DNA of 64,000 bases from Larus michahellis (lineage: Eukaryota > Chordata > Aves > Charadriiformes > Laridae). The stretch lies in the NCBI RefSeq assembly GCF_964199755.1, contig NC_133896.1, positions 67,063,142-67,127,141 of the forward strand, in the 5' to 3' direction. Shown here piece by piece: positions 1 to 52,541 of this stretch (its first letter is position 1; each line of letters begins with the position of its first letter). The notes beneath the pieces are model-generated. The model did no database searches. It saw only the letters and a list, made by a program, of their open reading frames with translations, and was not told the origin of the DNA. The position numbers and the translations under genes are program-made.

Positions 1-27816
<27,816 letters not shown>

Positions 27817-28455
27817 GGCCGCAGGGGGTGGTTGACGCCGACGGGGGGGAATGGGGGAGGGGGAATGCACCCGGGGCCGCGGCGGCAGGGGGGCCCTCAG
27901 GGGCGGCCGGCGGGGCTGGGCCGGCGGCTGAGGCGCATCCTCCAGCGGCGGCTACCAGGCAGAACGGGCGCCGGTGGAAGTCGGAAGCCGTGCGGAGCGG
28001 CGGGGGCGGTGGCTGATGCTGTTGCCGAGTGTTGTTGTCCCGTCCCCCGAGGCTGCCTCCCCCCACTGCCGAGCCCCTCTCGCTCGTTTTCCAGCTCGCC
28101 GGAAATTACGCGTCTCCTTCTAAGCCCTCCCCCCGGAAGCGCCAAGCGCTGTTGCCTTCCGACCCAAAAAGTAGTCCCTCCCCGGCTCTTCCGGCCAGGC
28201 GGCTCACAGACGCCCGCCACCCCGGGCCCGCCGCTCCACGGGCGGCGCTCCACCGGCAGAACCGTCAGCCCTTCAGTCCACCCTTACGGGGGTGGGGAGG
28301 AGAGTCGAGGAGGGGCGGGGCCGCCTTCACTTCCGCCGCGGAGGAATGTGCGACGAAACTCGAGCCATTCGCTTCCGGTGCCGAAAAGGGGCCGGTTCGC
28401 CCATTGTCTGAGCCGGACGTCAGGAGGAGGGGCTTAAGCCACGCCCCCTTCCCTT

Positions 28456-28533
28456 AGGCCCCGCACCTCCATCACAGGCCCCGCCCCGCGGCAGCTGCCG
28501 CGGGGCGGGGCCTGTGATGGAGGTGCGGGGCCT
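28456..28533. repeat. Perfect 78-bp palindrome
   Basis: Two 39-base arms are exact reverse complements with no spacer. The centre is CAG|CTG between 28494 and 28495. I paired every base from 28456/28533 inward; the first mismatch is 28455/28534. The arms are GC-rich and each contains a GGGGCGGGGCC-type GC box. It lies upstream of KDM5A, at the edge of its CpG island. Confidence 0.95.
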
Positions 28534-28572
28534 GTGAGGGAGGGGGCGGGGCCTGTGAGGGAGGGGGCGAGG
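28500..28572 (+). repeat. GC-box tandem repeat, about three units of 20-22 bp
   Basis: Units read GGGGCCTGTGATGGAGGTGC, then GGGGCCTGTGAGGGAGGGGG twice with small changes. The first unit is the right arm of the palindrome at 28456-28533, so the inverted copy and the tandem copies share one sequence. Confidence 0.85.
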
Positions 28573-29282
28573 ACTGCCGTTACCTCAGGGCCAAAATGTC
28601 AGTTACTCACAAGGTAGGATGCACTTAGCACCTCTTTTTACCGCGTTACGACATAAATCTTTTTTAAAGACTGCGTGGTTTGGGTTGTTTTTTTTTAACC
28701 AGAAGCCTGCCTTCGGCGTTCGCCGTGCTCCGCGCCTCACTTTCCCCGTTTATTCCCGATGCACCCTTTCGGCGGCGGGTAAAAGTTATTTTCCGTTCAT
28801 TTTTCCTGCTACCGTGAGGCGTTTTGAGACCTCCTTCAGACAGACCCAAGACGTTTATCCTCATCGCTCCCCCACCGGATCGAAGAGGCATCACCTGCAT
28901 GTGGCATATGGGAAACAAATGGCTCTGACGCAAATGGGTTAATTTTGACAAAAGTTATAGGTAAGATGCAAACTGGTCTTATAAAATATGGAGTTTGCCA
29001 GTGATTATTGGGTTGTCGCAACATATTCTTACATTTTTCTAAGCGTTTCCGACATGGATGCCTGGTACTTCACGACTACGAAGCATGTGTACTGCAGATG
29101 TTTCCTTATCACTCTCTAGAAATTATATTTCGAAGTACTCCTGCTATTTTTATTTTTCTTTTATTATTTGGTTGTGTCTCTCATCTGATGAGCTATACGA
29201 GATTCTTTTAAGGAAATGTATGTGTATATTATGTATATGTAATATGTATCTGTATGTGTCTACGTTAACATATGTGTGGATG
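28573..29282. other. Intergenic, KDM5A-CCDC77 interval
   Basis: No gene recognised. A short ATG-started frame at 28595 running to a GTAGG donor-like site looks incidental. A TG/TA-rich low-complexity tract fills about 29218-29285, next to the LTR-like element. Confidence 0.6.
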
Positions 29283-29964
29283 TGTGTTATGGTTTGAAGA
29301 ACCCACAACAATTTATTGTCGTTTAGGCAATTATTCTATCACCTGATGACCCCTTCCTACCCGGGAAGGGGAATCGGGGAAAAGACAAGGAAACCCAAGG
29401 GTTGAAATATAAGCAAATTTAATAAAATAAGACTGAATAATTAAGGTTACTAATACTAAAGAGACAATATTGATCCAACACCAATATAAAATATACAAGG
29501 ATTATACTCTGCCCACTCTATCAGCAGGAAGCTGTGCACTCCCAGCAGTGGAGAGCAAACGTCGGACACTGCGAGCGCTGCAGCTTCGGAAGGAAAGGAA
29601 GGGCTCAGGGGTCCGGCATCAGGGCAACAAGTTCTCCGTATTGCAGCCATCGTAGGAGAGAAAGAACTCCTCAGCAAACTTTCTAATTTATATTGAATGT
29701 GACATTCATGGTATGAAATTACCCTGTTGGCCAGCCTGGGTCAAGTGCCCGGGTCTCGCTCCTCCTCATCCCTGCGCCTGGTGAGCTCGAAAACACTGAG
29801 ACCTTGAAACCCGCACCCCACAGCTGGCTGCAAAGTAAATATTTTCACAAAATCAGACGGTAGAGTTTTCTAAAAGTGCAGTTTTCCCAAGCATTAGAAG
29901 AGACTTCACTGAAAAGTAAAATTACTGAAAGATAAATTAGCCCTGTGTTGCTCAAACCGGGACA
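29283..29964 (+). mobile_element. LTR-like element (probable solo LTR of an avian endogenous retrovirus)
   Basis: The 682-bp unit starts TGTTATGGTTTGA and ends TCAAACCGGGACA, so its ends are imperfect inverted repeats (TG...CA). The interior resembles LTR sequences common in bird genomes, including the stretch around GACATTCATGGTATG and CTGTTGGCCAGCCTGGGTCA. No coding remnant lies inside, so I read it as a solo LTR. The 5-bp flanks (GGATG / GCCTG) do not form a clean target duplication, which leaves the exact ends uncertain. Family assignment is from memory of avian repeats. Confidence 0.6.
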
Positions 29965-30289
29965 GCCTGTTCTACGCCCAACAGCGGGATCGCCAGCGCA
30001 CCCCATTTCCAAGATATGCGGTGACTGAGCCAGGAGGGAAAAAACTCCATGCTGGAAAGCACCTAATCCATGCAAAAGCTTCACTTTGACACCCACCCGG
30101 TCTTTTACCGACCTACCCTACGCTTTTCTCTCTTTGATTGAGAAAATTGGTAAGAAAAAATGGACGTTTGGGTGGGATATTGCGCCGCCCTTGATGTACA
30201 CAGTCCCCACTTGCAGACTGCATTTACCCTGACAACATAGAAACAGGATTTCTAACCCAAAAACCCGCGTTTCTCCCCAAAATAACCCC
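29965..30289. other. Intergenic, upstream of the CCDC77 promoter
   Basis: Unassigned sequence between the LTR-like element and the CCDC77 CpG island. No gene or repeat is recognised. Confidence 0.6.
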
Positions 30290-30357
30290 GCTCCCCCCCT
30301 CCCCCCGCCCACCGAGGGCCGGCGGCGCTGCCAGCGGCGCGCGCACCCGCTACCCCG

Positions 30358-30388
30358 CCCACTGCGCCGCCCGCGCACGCGCAGTGGG
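30358..30388. repeat. Short inverted repeat spanning the NRF1-like site
   Basis: CCCACTGCGC (30358-30367) and GCGCAGTGGG (30379-30388) are perfect reverse complements with an 11-base spacer. The NRF1-like GCGCACGCGC overlaps the right arm. Confidence 0.85.
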
Positions 30389-30404
30389 CCACCCACCCCA
30401 AAGG

Positions 30405-30420
30405 ACTACAACTCCCAGAG
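30405..30420 (+). promoter_or_regulatory. CCDC77: ZNF143 (SBS-type) binding site
   Basis: ACTACAACTCCCAGAG followed by GCGCCGG matches the ZNF143/STAF promoter consensus with its ACTACA extension. In vertebrates this site marks housekeeping promoters close to the start site, as expected for CCDC77. Confidence 0.8.
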
Positions 30421-30860
30421 GCGCCGGCGCGGGAGCCCTGCCGCCCGTGTCGCCAGCGCTGATTGGTAGAGGCCGTCGGCGCCGCATGGAAGGCTGCCTG
30501 TGATTGGAGGAGGCGGCGAGCGGCAGGCTGTCTCGCCGTTTAAGTTGCTGTGGGTCGGTTGTGGCGGTTGTTTTGCCGTTGGGGGCCCCTCGTGGTAGAG
30601 GGCTTTGAGGCGGCGGCGGCCCTGGCCGTATGCAGGTGGTGCCGGTCTCCTCCTGCGCTGCCTCGGGAGCTTGTCCCTGGCTCGTTTGGTGGGGGGCTTG
30701 TGAGGGGCTTTCACGCCTGGCGATGGCCGTTCCCGGCGCGGCCTGCGGCGCGCCCTAGCCCGTGTCTCCGCCGGCCACCTCCGCCAGCAGCCCGGCCGAA
30801 CCCCGGCTGGAAGCTTCTGTCCCCTGCCCGCGGGGAGCCCGGCCCTTCCGCAGGGGAGCC

Positions 30861-43697
<12,837 letters not shown>

Positions 43698-46600
43698 AGC
43701 TGAGGTATTAGCTGACATCCTAGTTTTAGGAATGGGACATTGCTAGGCTGGAGTAGTCATATGTGAGAGCAGCTCCTGCCTGTCTGTTTCCTGGTGTCCA
43801 GTGATAGGAGGCTTGAGGAAACCTGCAGTTAATGTCGTAACATTTTACATGAGCCGCTCCTAACATGCCAGATTATATTGCTGTTTCACCTGAGAGATGG
43901 CACCTGATAAGACTGACATAGAAAATACATGACTAATACATAAGGAATATGCTTATGACTTACATCTTACCTTCACATCTGTGGTACGGGTCAGTGTATA
44001 CTGGCCTTCACCTTTATTTGGAGCTTGTTATAAACCATACATGGTTATAATGAAATTAATAATCATGGAAGGATCTAGTTCAAGATCTGAATTGCTTGAC
44101 TGACCTTTTCCTATGTGAGAAGCAGCTTTTAAAATGGTTTAAATTATTACTGTTTTAGTGCTTAGGCACTTCAGGATGTAACTGGAAATTTTCTTTGAAA
44201 AAGACCACATATAGAAAGTATGTACTAAATTTTATTATGTCTGACTCTCCCTTTGACAGTATAATTATTTTAAAATTACTTCCCTTTGCTTGGTTCTAAG
44301 CTAATTGGGACAAACGTGACTGATTTAATATGGTGGGAAAAGATAGCCTGTTATAGAACTCATCTGCCATTACCAGCAACATCTATGCTTGTTTTGAATG
44401 TTTGAGGGGGAAGGAAACACTACACTGAGTGTCATATTCTCATCCCCTTCTTCGCAGTTTATCCTGACGCACAGAGGAAGGCCATCATAAAAGGCATCTA
44501 GTATCTTCCTTAACCACCATGTTCTCTATCTTTGTAGCTTTAAACAATATCATGGTCATGTAGCAACAAATCATGGTCAGCTTTTGCTACAGCAGTTGTT
44601 GCTACTGAACTGGAACTGAAATTGGGGTGGAAGAGCGGGTGCCTAGTTGCTACATGATAAATATAACTCTAGCTGTGTGATGATTATCTTTGTACCAGAC
44701 ATCAGGACATCGCAATTCTAGAAAACAGATGAAATCATGAAAAGGGTTACGACTTGGCTTCAGTCCAGTTTATAATTGCAGGTATTCATGCTTTTACTGT
44801 AGCATCAGCAAATCTTGTCCACCTTGTAGACTGAGAGCAGATCTGTGTTGGAAAAGGGATTTCAGTGCCTCTGTTTACTCCTGTACCTTTCCTACCTCAT
44901 TAAATGTGACAGAAGCAGAATAATGTATTTCTGAAGTATACTCCTATAGGCTACCAGCACTCCCTTTCCCATTGAAAAAAACTTAGTGTGTGAGAGCAAG
45001 CAGTTTCTTTTGGATGTGGTAGTGGCCATGGAGGTCCTCATTCAGTGTTTGGGAGAGGTGGATATGCAAAAGATGGTTTTGTGCTGTCAAGATTTGGAGA
45101 AAGAATTGCTTTTACAGTACTAGCTAAAGCAATGCAGGAGGAAAAATACCCTTAAGTCCCACTTCAATTGTGTATCTTTTTTGTGACAAACTTGCTGTCC
45201 CTTATGGTCCTGTGCTGTGGCTTTTATTTTCTATGTGTTCTCGAGGTCAAATTCATCACAAACAGACTTTAGTGTGGGTGGCTGACAATCTGTACCTAGA
45301 TGCTGAACTACTATTACAACTTACAAGAGGCTGTTTTAAAGTATGTTGCACTAATTAGTTTAGCTGAAAATGCTGAACTGGTTCAGAGCGCGATTCATGA
45401 ACAACTTGTATGTTGATGCTATGTGGACAGTTGAGGAAGGTTATTAAATAATGCTATCCATCAATTAGTCTCACTCTTAGTTGACTAGTGCTTTCTCAGA
45501 TAAGTCTAGCTAATTAAAGCGAGTTTGTATGTGAAATAACATGCCACTGGTTTGGAGATAAGATATCAAAGTTATCACAGGTCCTGGAAGGCTGCTTCTG
45601 AAAATTGCTACGTAGTGAAGTATTAGCCACTTACTCAGCAAGATCCATCTACTTAAATTCAGCTGATGGGACGCTAGCAAAAAGGTCTCTTGAACCTATA
45701 GAAATCAATGTGTTTCTGTTTATTTTCAACTCTTCCAAGCTAAAGAATTGTCTGTGAAATTACTTTTTCCTCACTTGAAAGCCATGAAGAGTGTCTGGAT
45801 AAAGACTGTAGGCTTTGACATTCAGTTTGTTAACACTGGGAGGAAATATTGGGGGAAGAAGGATGTAAATGTTTAATTTCCTGCCTTCCTTACCAGTATT
45901 CCTTATTATGTGAAAGACTGAACAGAATAAAATGGCAGCATTCCTAATATATCTGCTGGTATGTCAAAATCAAAGTGCAGCTTGAACTTTATTCTTACTT
46001 TATTCTTCATTTGTCGCTAGGCTACAAACCCTTCCTATTTGGGGAGAGGGGTGGTGGGGGAAATTATGGTAGTGCTGATCTGTAAATCCACTTTATTTGG
46101 AAGCTTGAATATTTGTCCAAGGGCAGGAAGTGCAAAGTATTGTACATGCTCTTTCTGTGTGACATCATGTGATCGTGTGAAATGTTGCTTTGTGTTGCCA
46201 AAACAAATGAGGACCTTCAAGCCAAGAATTGCTTTAAAAAGCCAAGTGCTTTCTACCACTGACAACTACCCTTTAAGATGTCAGTAAAGAATTATTGGTA
46301 TTTCCAAGAGGGTTTCCTGAAAAAGTTTCCAAGACCCATATTAGTCAATTTTCTTCAACAAATTTTGGGTAGAAAACAAAAAATGGCCTTTACTCCAAAG
46401 ACTGATCAGCTTTTTTTGCTATTTTAAGTTAGTAATATGTGACTTGTATCATTTCAATACAACTAAATGGCAGATTCTGTATGTCGGAGCACAGAATTTG
46501 AAAGATCTCCAAAATGACTGATTCTTGGAATACAGAGACTATCCTGCAGAGGATTATAGGTTAGAACTGGACAAATGTTCTTATTGTGAGCCAAGATACT

Positions 46601-47020
46601 AAAATGTTTCTTGCGTAAATAGGAGAAAAGTGAGCAGTAGGGTAAAACTTTATTGTTGTGTAGGTAAGGAAGGAGCGCATACATTTCAGAAAGGATGTTG
46701 AAATATTGGGTAAAGTACAGAACCACAGATGATTCAGCAGAAGAGAAAAGGTTGTGCAACAGCTCATATTTTATTACATTAAGACTGATTAATATACACG
46801 TATCTTGAAGATGAAAAACTACCAAAGGCCTCTCTATCCCAGCAGAGAAAGGCAGAACAAGAACCAGTAGCCTGAACCTGAAGTTAAAAATGTGTGTTAG
46901 TTTTGGTAGTTGTTTCTTTTTTTATTTTATTAACAGGAAGATTGGGCTTTTTCCCCTCATTACAGCAAGCTGTTTGTGGAGGTAACAAATTTTCCGTCTC
47001 TGTCTTCAAATAAAAAATGA
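43698..47020 (+). other. CCDC77: CCDC77 3' UTR and downstream flank
   Basis: No coding signal. Possible poly(A) signals are ATTAAA at 44899-44904, AATAAA at 45926-45931 and AATAAA at 47009-47014. I cannot tell which is used. The first AATAAA is followed by a TG-rich stretch (CTGCTGGTATGTC), as expected of a cleavage region. Confidence 0.5.
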
Positions 47021-47825
47021 TTGCAGCTCTGGTGAAGGTGGCTTGTTTTAATAAGTTACTGAGTTTTACACGTTAGAAATTAATGAAATATAATGACGTG
47101 AACTAACAGGAAATCATTTAATGGTCCCTTCTGGCTTTAAACTTATGATTTATTTATATGCAATATTTGTAGGAGTTTTTCAGCCCTCATGTGGTTGCCT
47201 TAATTATAATATATGCGGTGTCAGCTCACCGTAGACAGCAAGGTTACACAAGGTAAAAAACTGAAACAAAATTTAAAAATCCCTCATGATCTTCCTATAC
47301 CTCAACTTGCAGTAATTCCCAAATTAATTGATGCTGTGACTCTGCTTAGAAAGGCAGATTAACAGCAGCCACAGATATGATAGCCGTCAGAATAAATCTA
47401 AATAATAGTACAGTATATACTTGTATGCAATGGCTGTACTTAAATTGTTTACATAAGTAGTAATACCAGTACAGAAACACACCTATTTTATCGGTATGGA
47501 TGGACTCTGTGGGCAGCCTAATATTCTGGAATTGTAATGTCTGTGTGTAGGCCAGGAAGTAATTCTTTGATAATCAGATACTTTTTTGAGGCTAGCTGGG
47601 ACCAACATCCCTGTGTATTTTGTTCTGGTAAATCTGTTCATATTTATGAAAAGCAGTGTCATCAGACTTTTAATTACAGCTCACAAACACATTTAATTCT
47701 GCTACACTTGAATGTATTTGTGCCTGCTGAGTCAATATGCTAATAAAGATGTCTCATTTGTCCCTATTCAAAGTGGTATCACAGCTCAAATTTTATGTAA
47801 GGACCATTTTAAGATTTTTTTTTTT
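47021..47825. other. Intergenic, CCDC77-B4GALNT3
   Basis: AT-rich single-copy-looking sequence. No gene or repeat was recognised. Confidence 0.6.
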
Positions 47826-48560
47826 CAAATTCTGGATTCTACACCTAGGACAGAGTAATGCTGGGCACAAGTATAAACTGGGAGAGGAGTGGCTGGAGAG
47901 CAGCCCTGCAGAAAGGGGTCTGGGGATGGTGGTGGAGAGGAGACTCAACAGGAGCCAGCAGTGTGCCCTGGTAGCCTCGAGGGCAAAGCTGCATCCTGGG
48001 GTGCATCAAACACAGCATGGCCAGCTGGTCAAGAGAGGGGATTATCCTGCTGTATTCAGTGTTGGTGCAACCTCACCTGGAGTAACGTGTGCAGCTCTGG
48101 GCCCCTCAATTTAAGAAGGATGTGAAGGTCCTTGAATGTCTCCAGAGGAGGGCAACAAAGCTGGTGAAAGGGCTGGAAGGAATGTCCAGCGGCTGGAGGA
48201 CTTTGGGTTTGTCTAGTTTAGAGAAGAGGTTGAGGGGTGACCTCATTGCTCCCTACAGCTTCCCAAGGAGAAGTGGTGAAGGGAGGTGCTGAGCTCTTCT
48301 CCCCAGTACCCAGTGGTGGGACGTGTGGGAATGGTTCAAAGCTGCACCAGGGGAGGTTCAGACTGGACACGAGGAAGCATTTCTTTACCAAGTGGGGAGT
48401 CAAACACTGGAACAGGCTTCCCAGAGAAATGGTCAACACCCCAAGCCTGCCAGTGTTTTAAGAGGCATTTGGACAATGCCCTTGACAACCTCCTTTAACT
48501 TGGTCAGACAGTTGGACTAGATGATCATTGTAGTTCCTTTCCAACTGAAATATTCTATTC
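47826..48560 (+). mobile_element. CR1 retrotransposon, 5'-truncated, plus orientation
   Basis: About 0.73 kb of CR1 3' part. Landmarks are GGATTCTACACCTAGGACAG, the broken ORF2 C-terminal region ([15 protein letters not shown]), GAAGCATTTCTTTACCAAG, CAGAGAAATGGTCAACACC and the terminal CTTTCCAACTGAAATATTCT. Frame breaks are present. Confidence 0.88.
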
Positions 48561-50182
48561 TTTCTATTTTTTCTGCAATATTTTGCTTTTATATTCCCAA
48601 CTTGCTTTGATTTTTAAAAAATATCCCCTTTACCCCCTCAACAGTTATTCTTAAATTTGCGAGTCTAGCTGTAGAAGTATATGCATTTTTTTAGCATATG
48701 GACTGGGATTATGTACCAAAGCGAACTTGGCTGTAGTGTAGAAGGCGTGAGAGGTGAAAGCTGCAATGATTCCTTTTGGCTGCTGTATTCACAGGACTTG
48801 GGCACAAAGAACAAAGTTTGTTTCAATTCTTATGTTGCCTCAAAAGTTTAGGACTTTGTCTGATAACAGGCCATCGGAGGTAACTGGAATTTAACCCACT
48901 GGCAGGAAACATTTCTGCTATGACTGAAGTATTTGAGAAGAATCAGATGGAATTCTGGTATTTCCCATTTAGCACCAAATTAACTGTTTGGAGAAAGGGC
49001 ATCTTTGATTATGAGTTAAGAGTGGCTGCCCTTCAAGTAAGCTCCAAAAATATAGCTTTATAAATGAGCCCTCAATGGGCTTGACTAGTCACTTACACTG
49101 ACTAAATTGCATGTTTTAAGAATTACGATGCTGTTGGATTGTGGACAGATTACAAATGTGTAAATATGGGTTTTGGTTGTTTGGGGTTTTTTTTTATTCA
49201 GGAAACCCAGAGAGGCTTTCAACACAGAAGTCTTTCAATGTTAAAGCAAGACAATGATTAACTACGCAGGCATGAAGGGTTTCATTGTTGAAATGGATTC
49301 GATTTGAATAAAAAGCTCTGGATTTACCCTGGTGAAGCATGCCCAGGATGTGCTGGATTCTCCTGCATTGATTCAGAGAGCAAAGTGCCTTTCTTTCACT
49401 GCAAACATTTATCTCCATAGTGTGTCACTCCTAAGTGTCCAGTAAAACAGTATTTTTCCTCTTCAGTGCTAGCATGGGTGGATAGAAGTCTGCTCAGTGT
49501 TGCCACCTAGAGAGCTGCTCAGCGTTGTGTTCTGTAGTGTCCCTAATAAAATGACCGTGACACATCTTTGGAACTTCTTGAAACGTAAGGATGATGAGCG
49601 CAGTCACTTAAAATATAAAACAAGTACTGGCACTTTTAAGACAAGGAAAGGAGGAAAGTTAGGCAAGACTTCAGTCAGATTTGAAGAGAGATGGATTTCC
49701 AAAATGGGCAAAGATGTAGATATATCTTTCATTATGGTAAATGTCTTATCTTTTGAAAGTTCTCAGCTTAAAGTGTATAAAAACTTTTTTTTTCTGTAAG
49801 TGCAAATGGATGCTCTAGATATTGCAAGACTCTTCTGATGTGCAGAAAGCAATTTGGGCCAATTCATGGGGCAGGACCTGCGATGAGGAGGTGCTCCTGG
49901 AGGTACTGGGTGAAGTTCATGTAAAAATGTGTCCTTTGTAGAGCTGAAAAGGAAGGGCAGGCCATTTCTGTGTCACTTTATCTGGACAGCTAGGGCTTGA
50001 GACCTAGGAAGAATTACATGGTGAAGAGACAGAGGAACAAATGAGGCTTTCCAATCAGACAGGTAAATTGTAGGAGAGCAACGGTGTGACAGTGATGCTG
50101 CTGTCAGTGTCAGAACCGAGAGGGCACAGCCATGTGAACAGGGAAAGCGAGAGGAAGTCTCAAACCGTGGCTCAGGCCAGTT
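48561..50182. other. Intergenic, CCDC77-B4GALNT3
   Basis: About 1.6 kb without recognised genes. The plus frame at 49497-49799 and other short frames show no domain. Confidence 0.6.
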
Positions 50183-51376
50183 CATACAAATGTTGTCAGC
50201 ATAGCTGCATGTGTAAAAATTACACTGTTGATTAATATAACTGTTTTAGCAAAACCCACCATATCAATATGACTTAACTGGGCAAGAAGGTCCTTTTTGC
50301 GAAGAGTCTAATTGTGCGACCGCGCATGCCGATTCCCTTACTGTGATGTTGAACTGCAACATCAACAGGGCTTCTTCTGTGACAGCTCCTCCAGTAATGC
50401 CTTTTAGAGCCCAGTTTGTTCCTGAGGAGCCAAAAAAAAGGGAAATAATGGGGAACTGTATCTTCAGAGACTGCCTTTTCCTCTTAGAAACGCTTCTGCC
50501 TTTGAGCCGTTTCGATTATGAAAGTTGAGATGAAGTCATTGTTTGTGATTCAGAGCATGGCTGAGGTCAGGAAGAGGGGTATGGAGCCACCAGGGTGGTG
50601 AAAGCTTGGGGACAGTATTGGGTATCTTTGGTGTGGAGCTGGTAATTAGTGTTAAAATGAAAATTACACAAGAAGAAAGAAAGGAAGGAGCAAGCGGCAG
50701 ATAATTGAACCTTTGGGGAGCCTACAGAGAAAAGATGTTGGCACAGAGCTAGAAGTAATTTACAGAACAGAGAAACAGTTGTTAGATAACTAGAAGCAAA
50801 AACATAACAAGAAGAGGCAGGGATGCAGATTGGAGCTAGAGAGAAGAGCCGGGAGGAACAGGAGATGCGCATCGTTAAGTGCTGCATTCATATCAAAGGC
50901 TGCTTTTATCACAAGGAAACATAGCCAAAAAAGAAAACAAACAAAAACCCAAACAAAGCAAAAAAAAAAAAAATACTCCGGTTGGCTCATCTGGCAAATG
51001 GTTTCTTGGAAGCGGGTATTCAGGGTAGGCTAGGAGCGGGGTATCCTGAAGTGAGCAGCGATCTGTCCCGATGCTCGAGGATGGTCCATCAAGGCAATCG
51101 GCAGTGTCAGCTCCCTGGTCTGAACCATCTCACTGTGAGACAGCCCCGAGTCCTGCACGACTTGCTCCCTGGGGGAGCTATCCCAGAAAAATCCCTGTCA
51201 GCGCTGCAATTCAGCATCACAGTAAGGGAATCAGCATGGTCCTATAATTAGACTTCTGGCAAAAAGGACCTTCTTGCCCAGTTAAGTTGTATTGATATGG
51301 TGGGTTTTGCTAGCACAGTTATATTAGTCAGCAAGGTGATTTTCACTCATACAGCTACGCTGCCAACCTCTGCATG
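50183..51376. mobile_element. About 1.2-kb element with long terminal inverted repeats, family not recognised
   Basis: The left arm 50183-50397 and the reverse complement of 51166-51376 align over roughly 210 bases with scattered substitutions. The best block is AACCCACCATATCAATA, then AACTTAACTGGGCAAGAAGG and TCCCTTACTGTGATG on both sides. The interior, about 770 bp, shows no transposase. This fits a non-autonomous DNA transposon or fold-back element. End positions are approximate, and no target duplication was established. Confidence 0.75.
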
Positions 51377-51537
51377 TGGGGTTATCACAAGCTGTAGTTT
51401 CCACTGCTCCTGTAACGCGCCCAGTGAAGGTGAGAGATGTGGAAGTCTGAGCACACACTTGCGCAACTTGGGATGCTTGAGAAATTGGGAGTATGGGACT
51501 GCTGTCAGACTTGGGATTTAAAAAACATTTAAAAACA
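51377..51537. other. Spacer between inverted-repeat element and CR1
   Basis: About 160 bp, unassigned. It ends in the A-rich sequence that precedes the CR1 tail. Confidence 0.6.
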
Positions 51538-51925
51538 TTCATAGAACTATAGAATGGTTTGGGTTGGAAGGGACCTTAAAGATCACCTAGTTCCAACCCC
51601 CCTGCCCTGGGCAGGGACACCTCCCACTAGACCAGGCTGCTCAAAGCCCCATCCAGCCTGGCCTTGAACACTTCCAGGGATGGGGCCTCCACAGCTTCCC
51701 TGGGCAACCTGTTCCCATGCCTCACCACCCTCATAGTGAAGAATTTCTTCCTAATATCTAATCCCAATCTCCCCTCTTTCAGTTTAACACTGTTACCCCT
51801 CATCCTATTGCTACACTCCCTGATAAAGAGTCCCTCCCCATCTTTCCCGTAGGGCCCCCTTTAGGTACTGGAAGGCCACAATAAAGGTCTCCCTGGAGCC
51901 TTCTCTTCTCCAGGCTGAACAACCA
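51538..51925 (-). mobile_element. CR1 3' fragment, minus orientation
   Basis: The plus strand shows the complement of a CR1 tail: TTCATAGAACTATAGAATGG, then GGGTTGGAAGGGACC, GCAGGGACACCTCCCACTAG, up to CTCCAGGCTGAACAACC. About 0.39 kb, and close in sequence to the copy at 52542. Confidence 0.92.
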
Positions 51926-52541
51926 TACCGCCTACACCATACGTGTTTGGAAAGGATTATTCTGGACTAACTCCCCAGCTGGATGCATTACGTACATCCC
52001 AGACAGCACTTTCCAGTTTAGTTTCACCCGGGAGGAATCCAGTTTGCATCCTCTGAGACCACTTGGTGACGTGAACTGAACCAATAGCATGGGGGGGACA
52101 GCTGGGAGAGTCATTTCAGAAGTGTGCTCGAGATGTGAAATGAAACACTAAGCACGCTCAAGGAAGGTCCTGATCTTCATGTGGGCCTCCAAAGTCCTCC
52201 CTCTCGTGGGTCTGAAGGGTGTAACATCCCATCTAGTCAGCTGCTTCAGAAAGCAGATTTGGAGACTTTGTGAGCCCTGTTCCTCCTGACTGAGCAAAGC
52301 ACTTCAAAGTAAATACACTTGCTGCACCAGGTGAAAACCATTTTGAAATGGATTCAGCTGTGTGTAACTGGGAATTTGAATTGTCCTGCTCTTATCCTGC
52401 TTCCCTCTGCATAGAGGAGGTATCACTTCCCATCCTCTCACCGGAGGGATCCACCAATGCTCCTACTGACAAGAAAACCAGCTTCAACGAGGCTTTGAGG
52501 CTGGGGGAGGGCGCCCACCTCCTATGCCACTGAAGCAGCTT
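51926..52541. other. Intergenic spacer between two CR1 copies
   Basis: About 0.6 kb without recognised genes or repeats. Confidence 0.6.

Noticed and set aside
47737-48461. Several plus-strand frames around 48 kb
   Set aside because: They are frame-shifted pieces of one CR1 copy.
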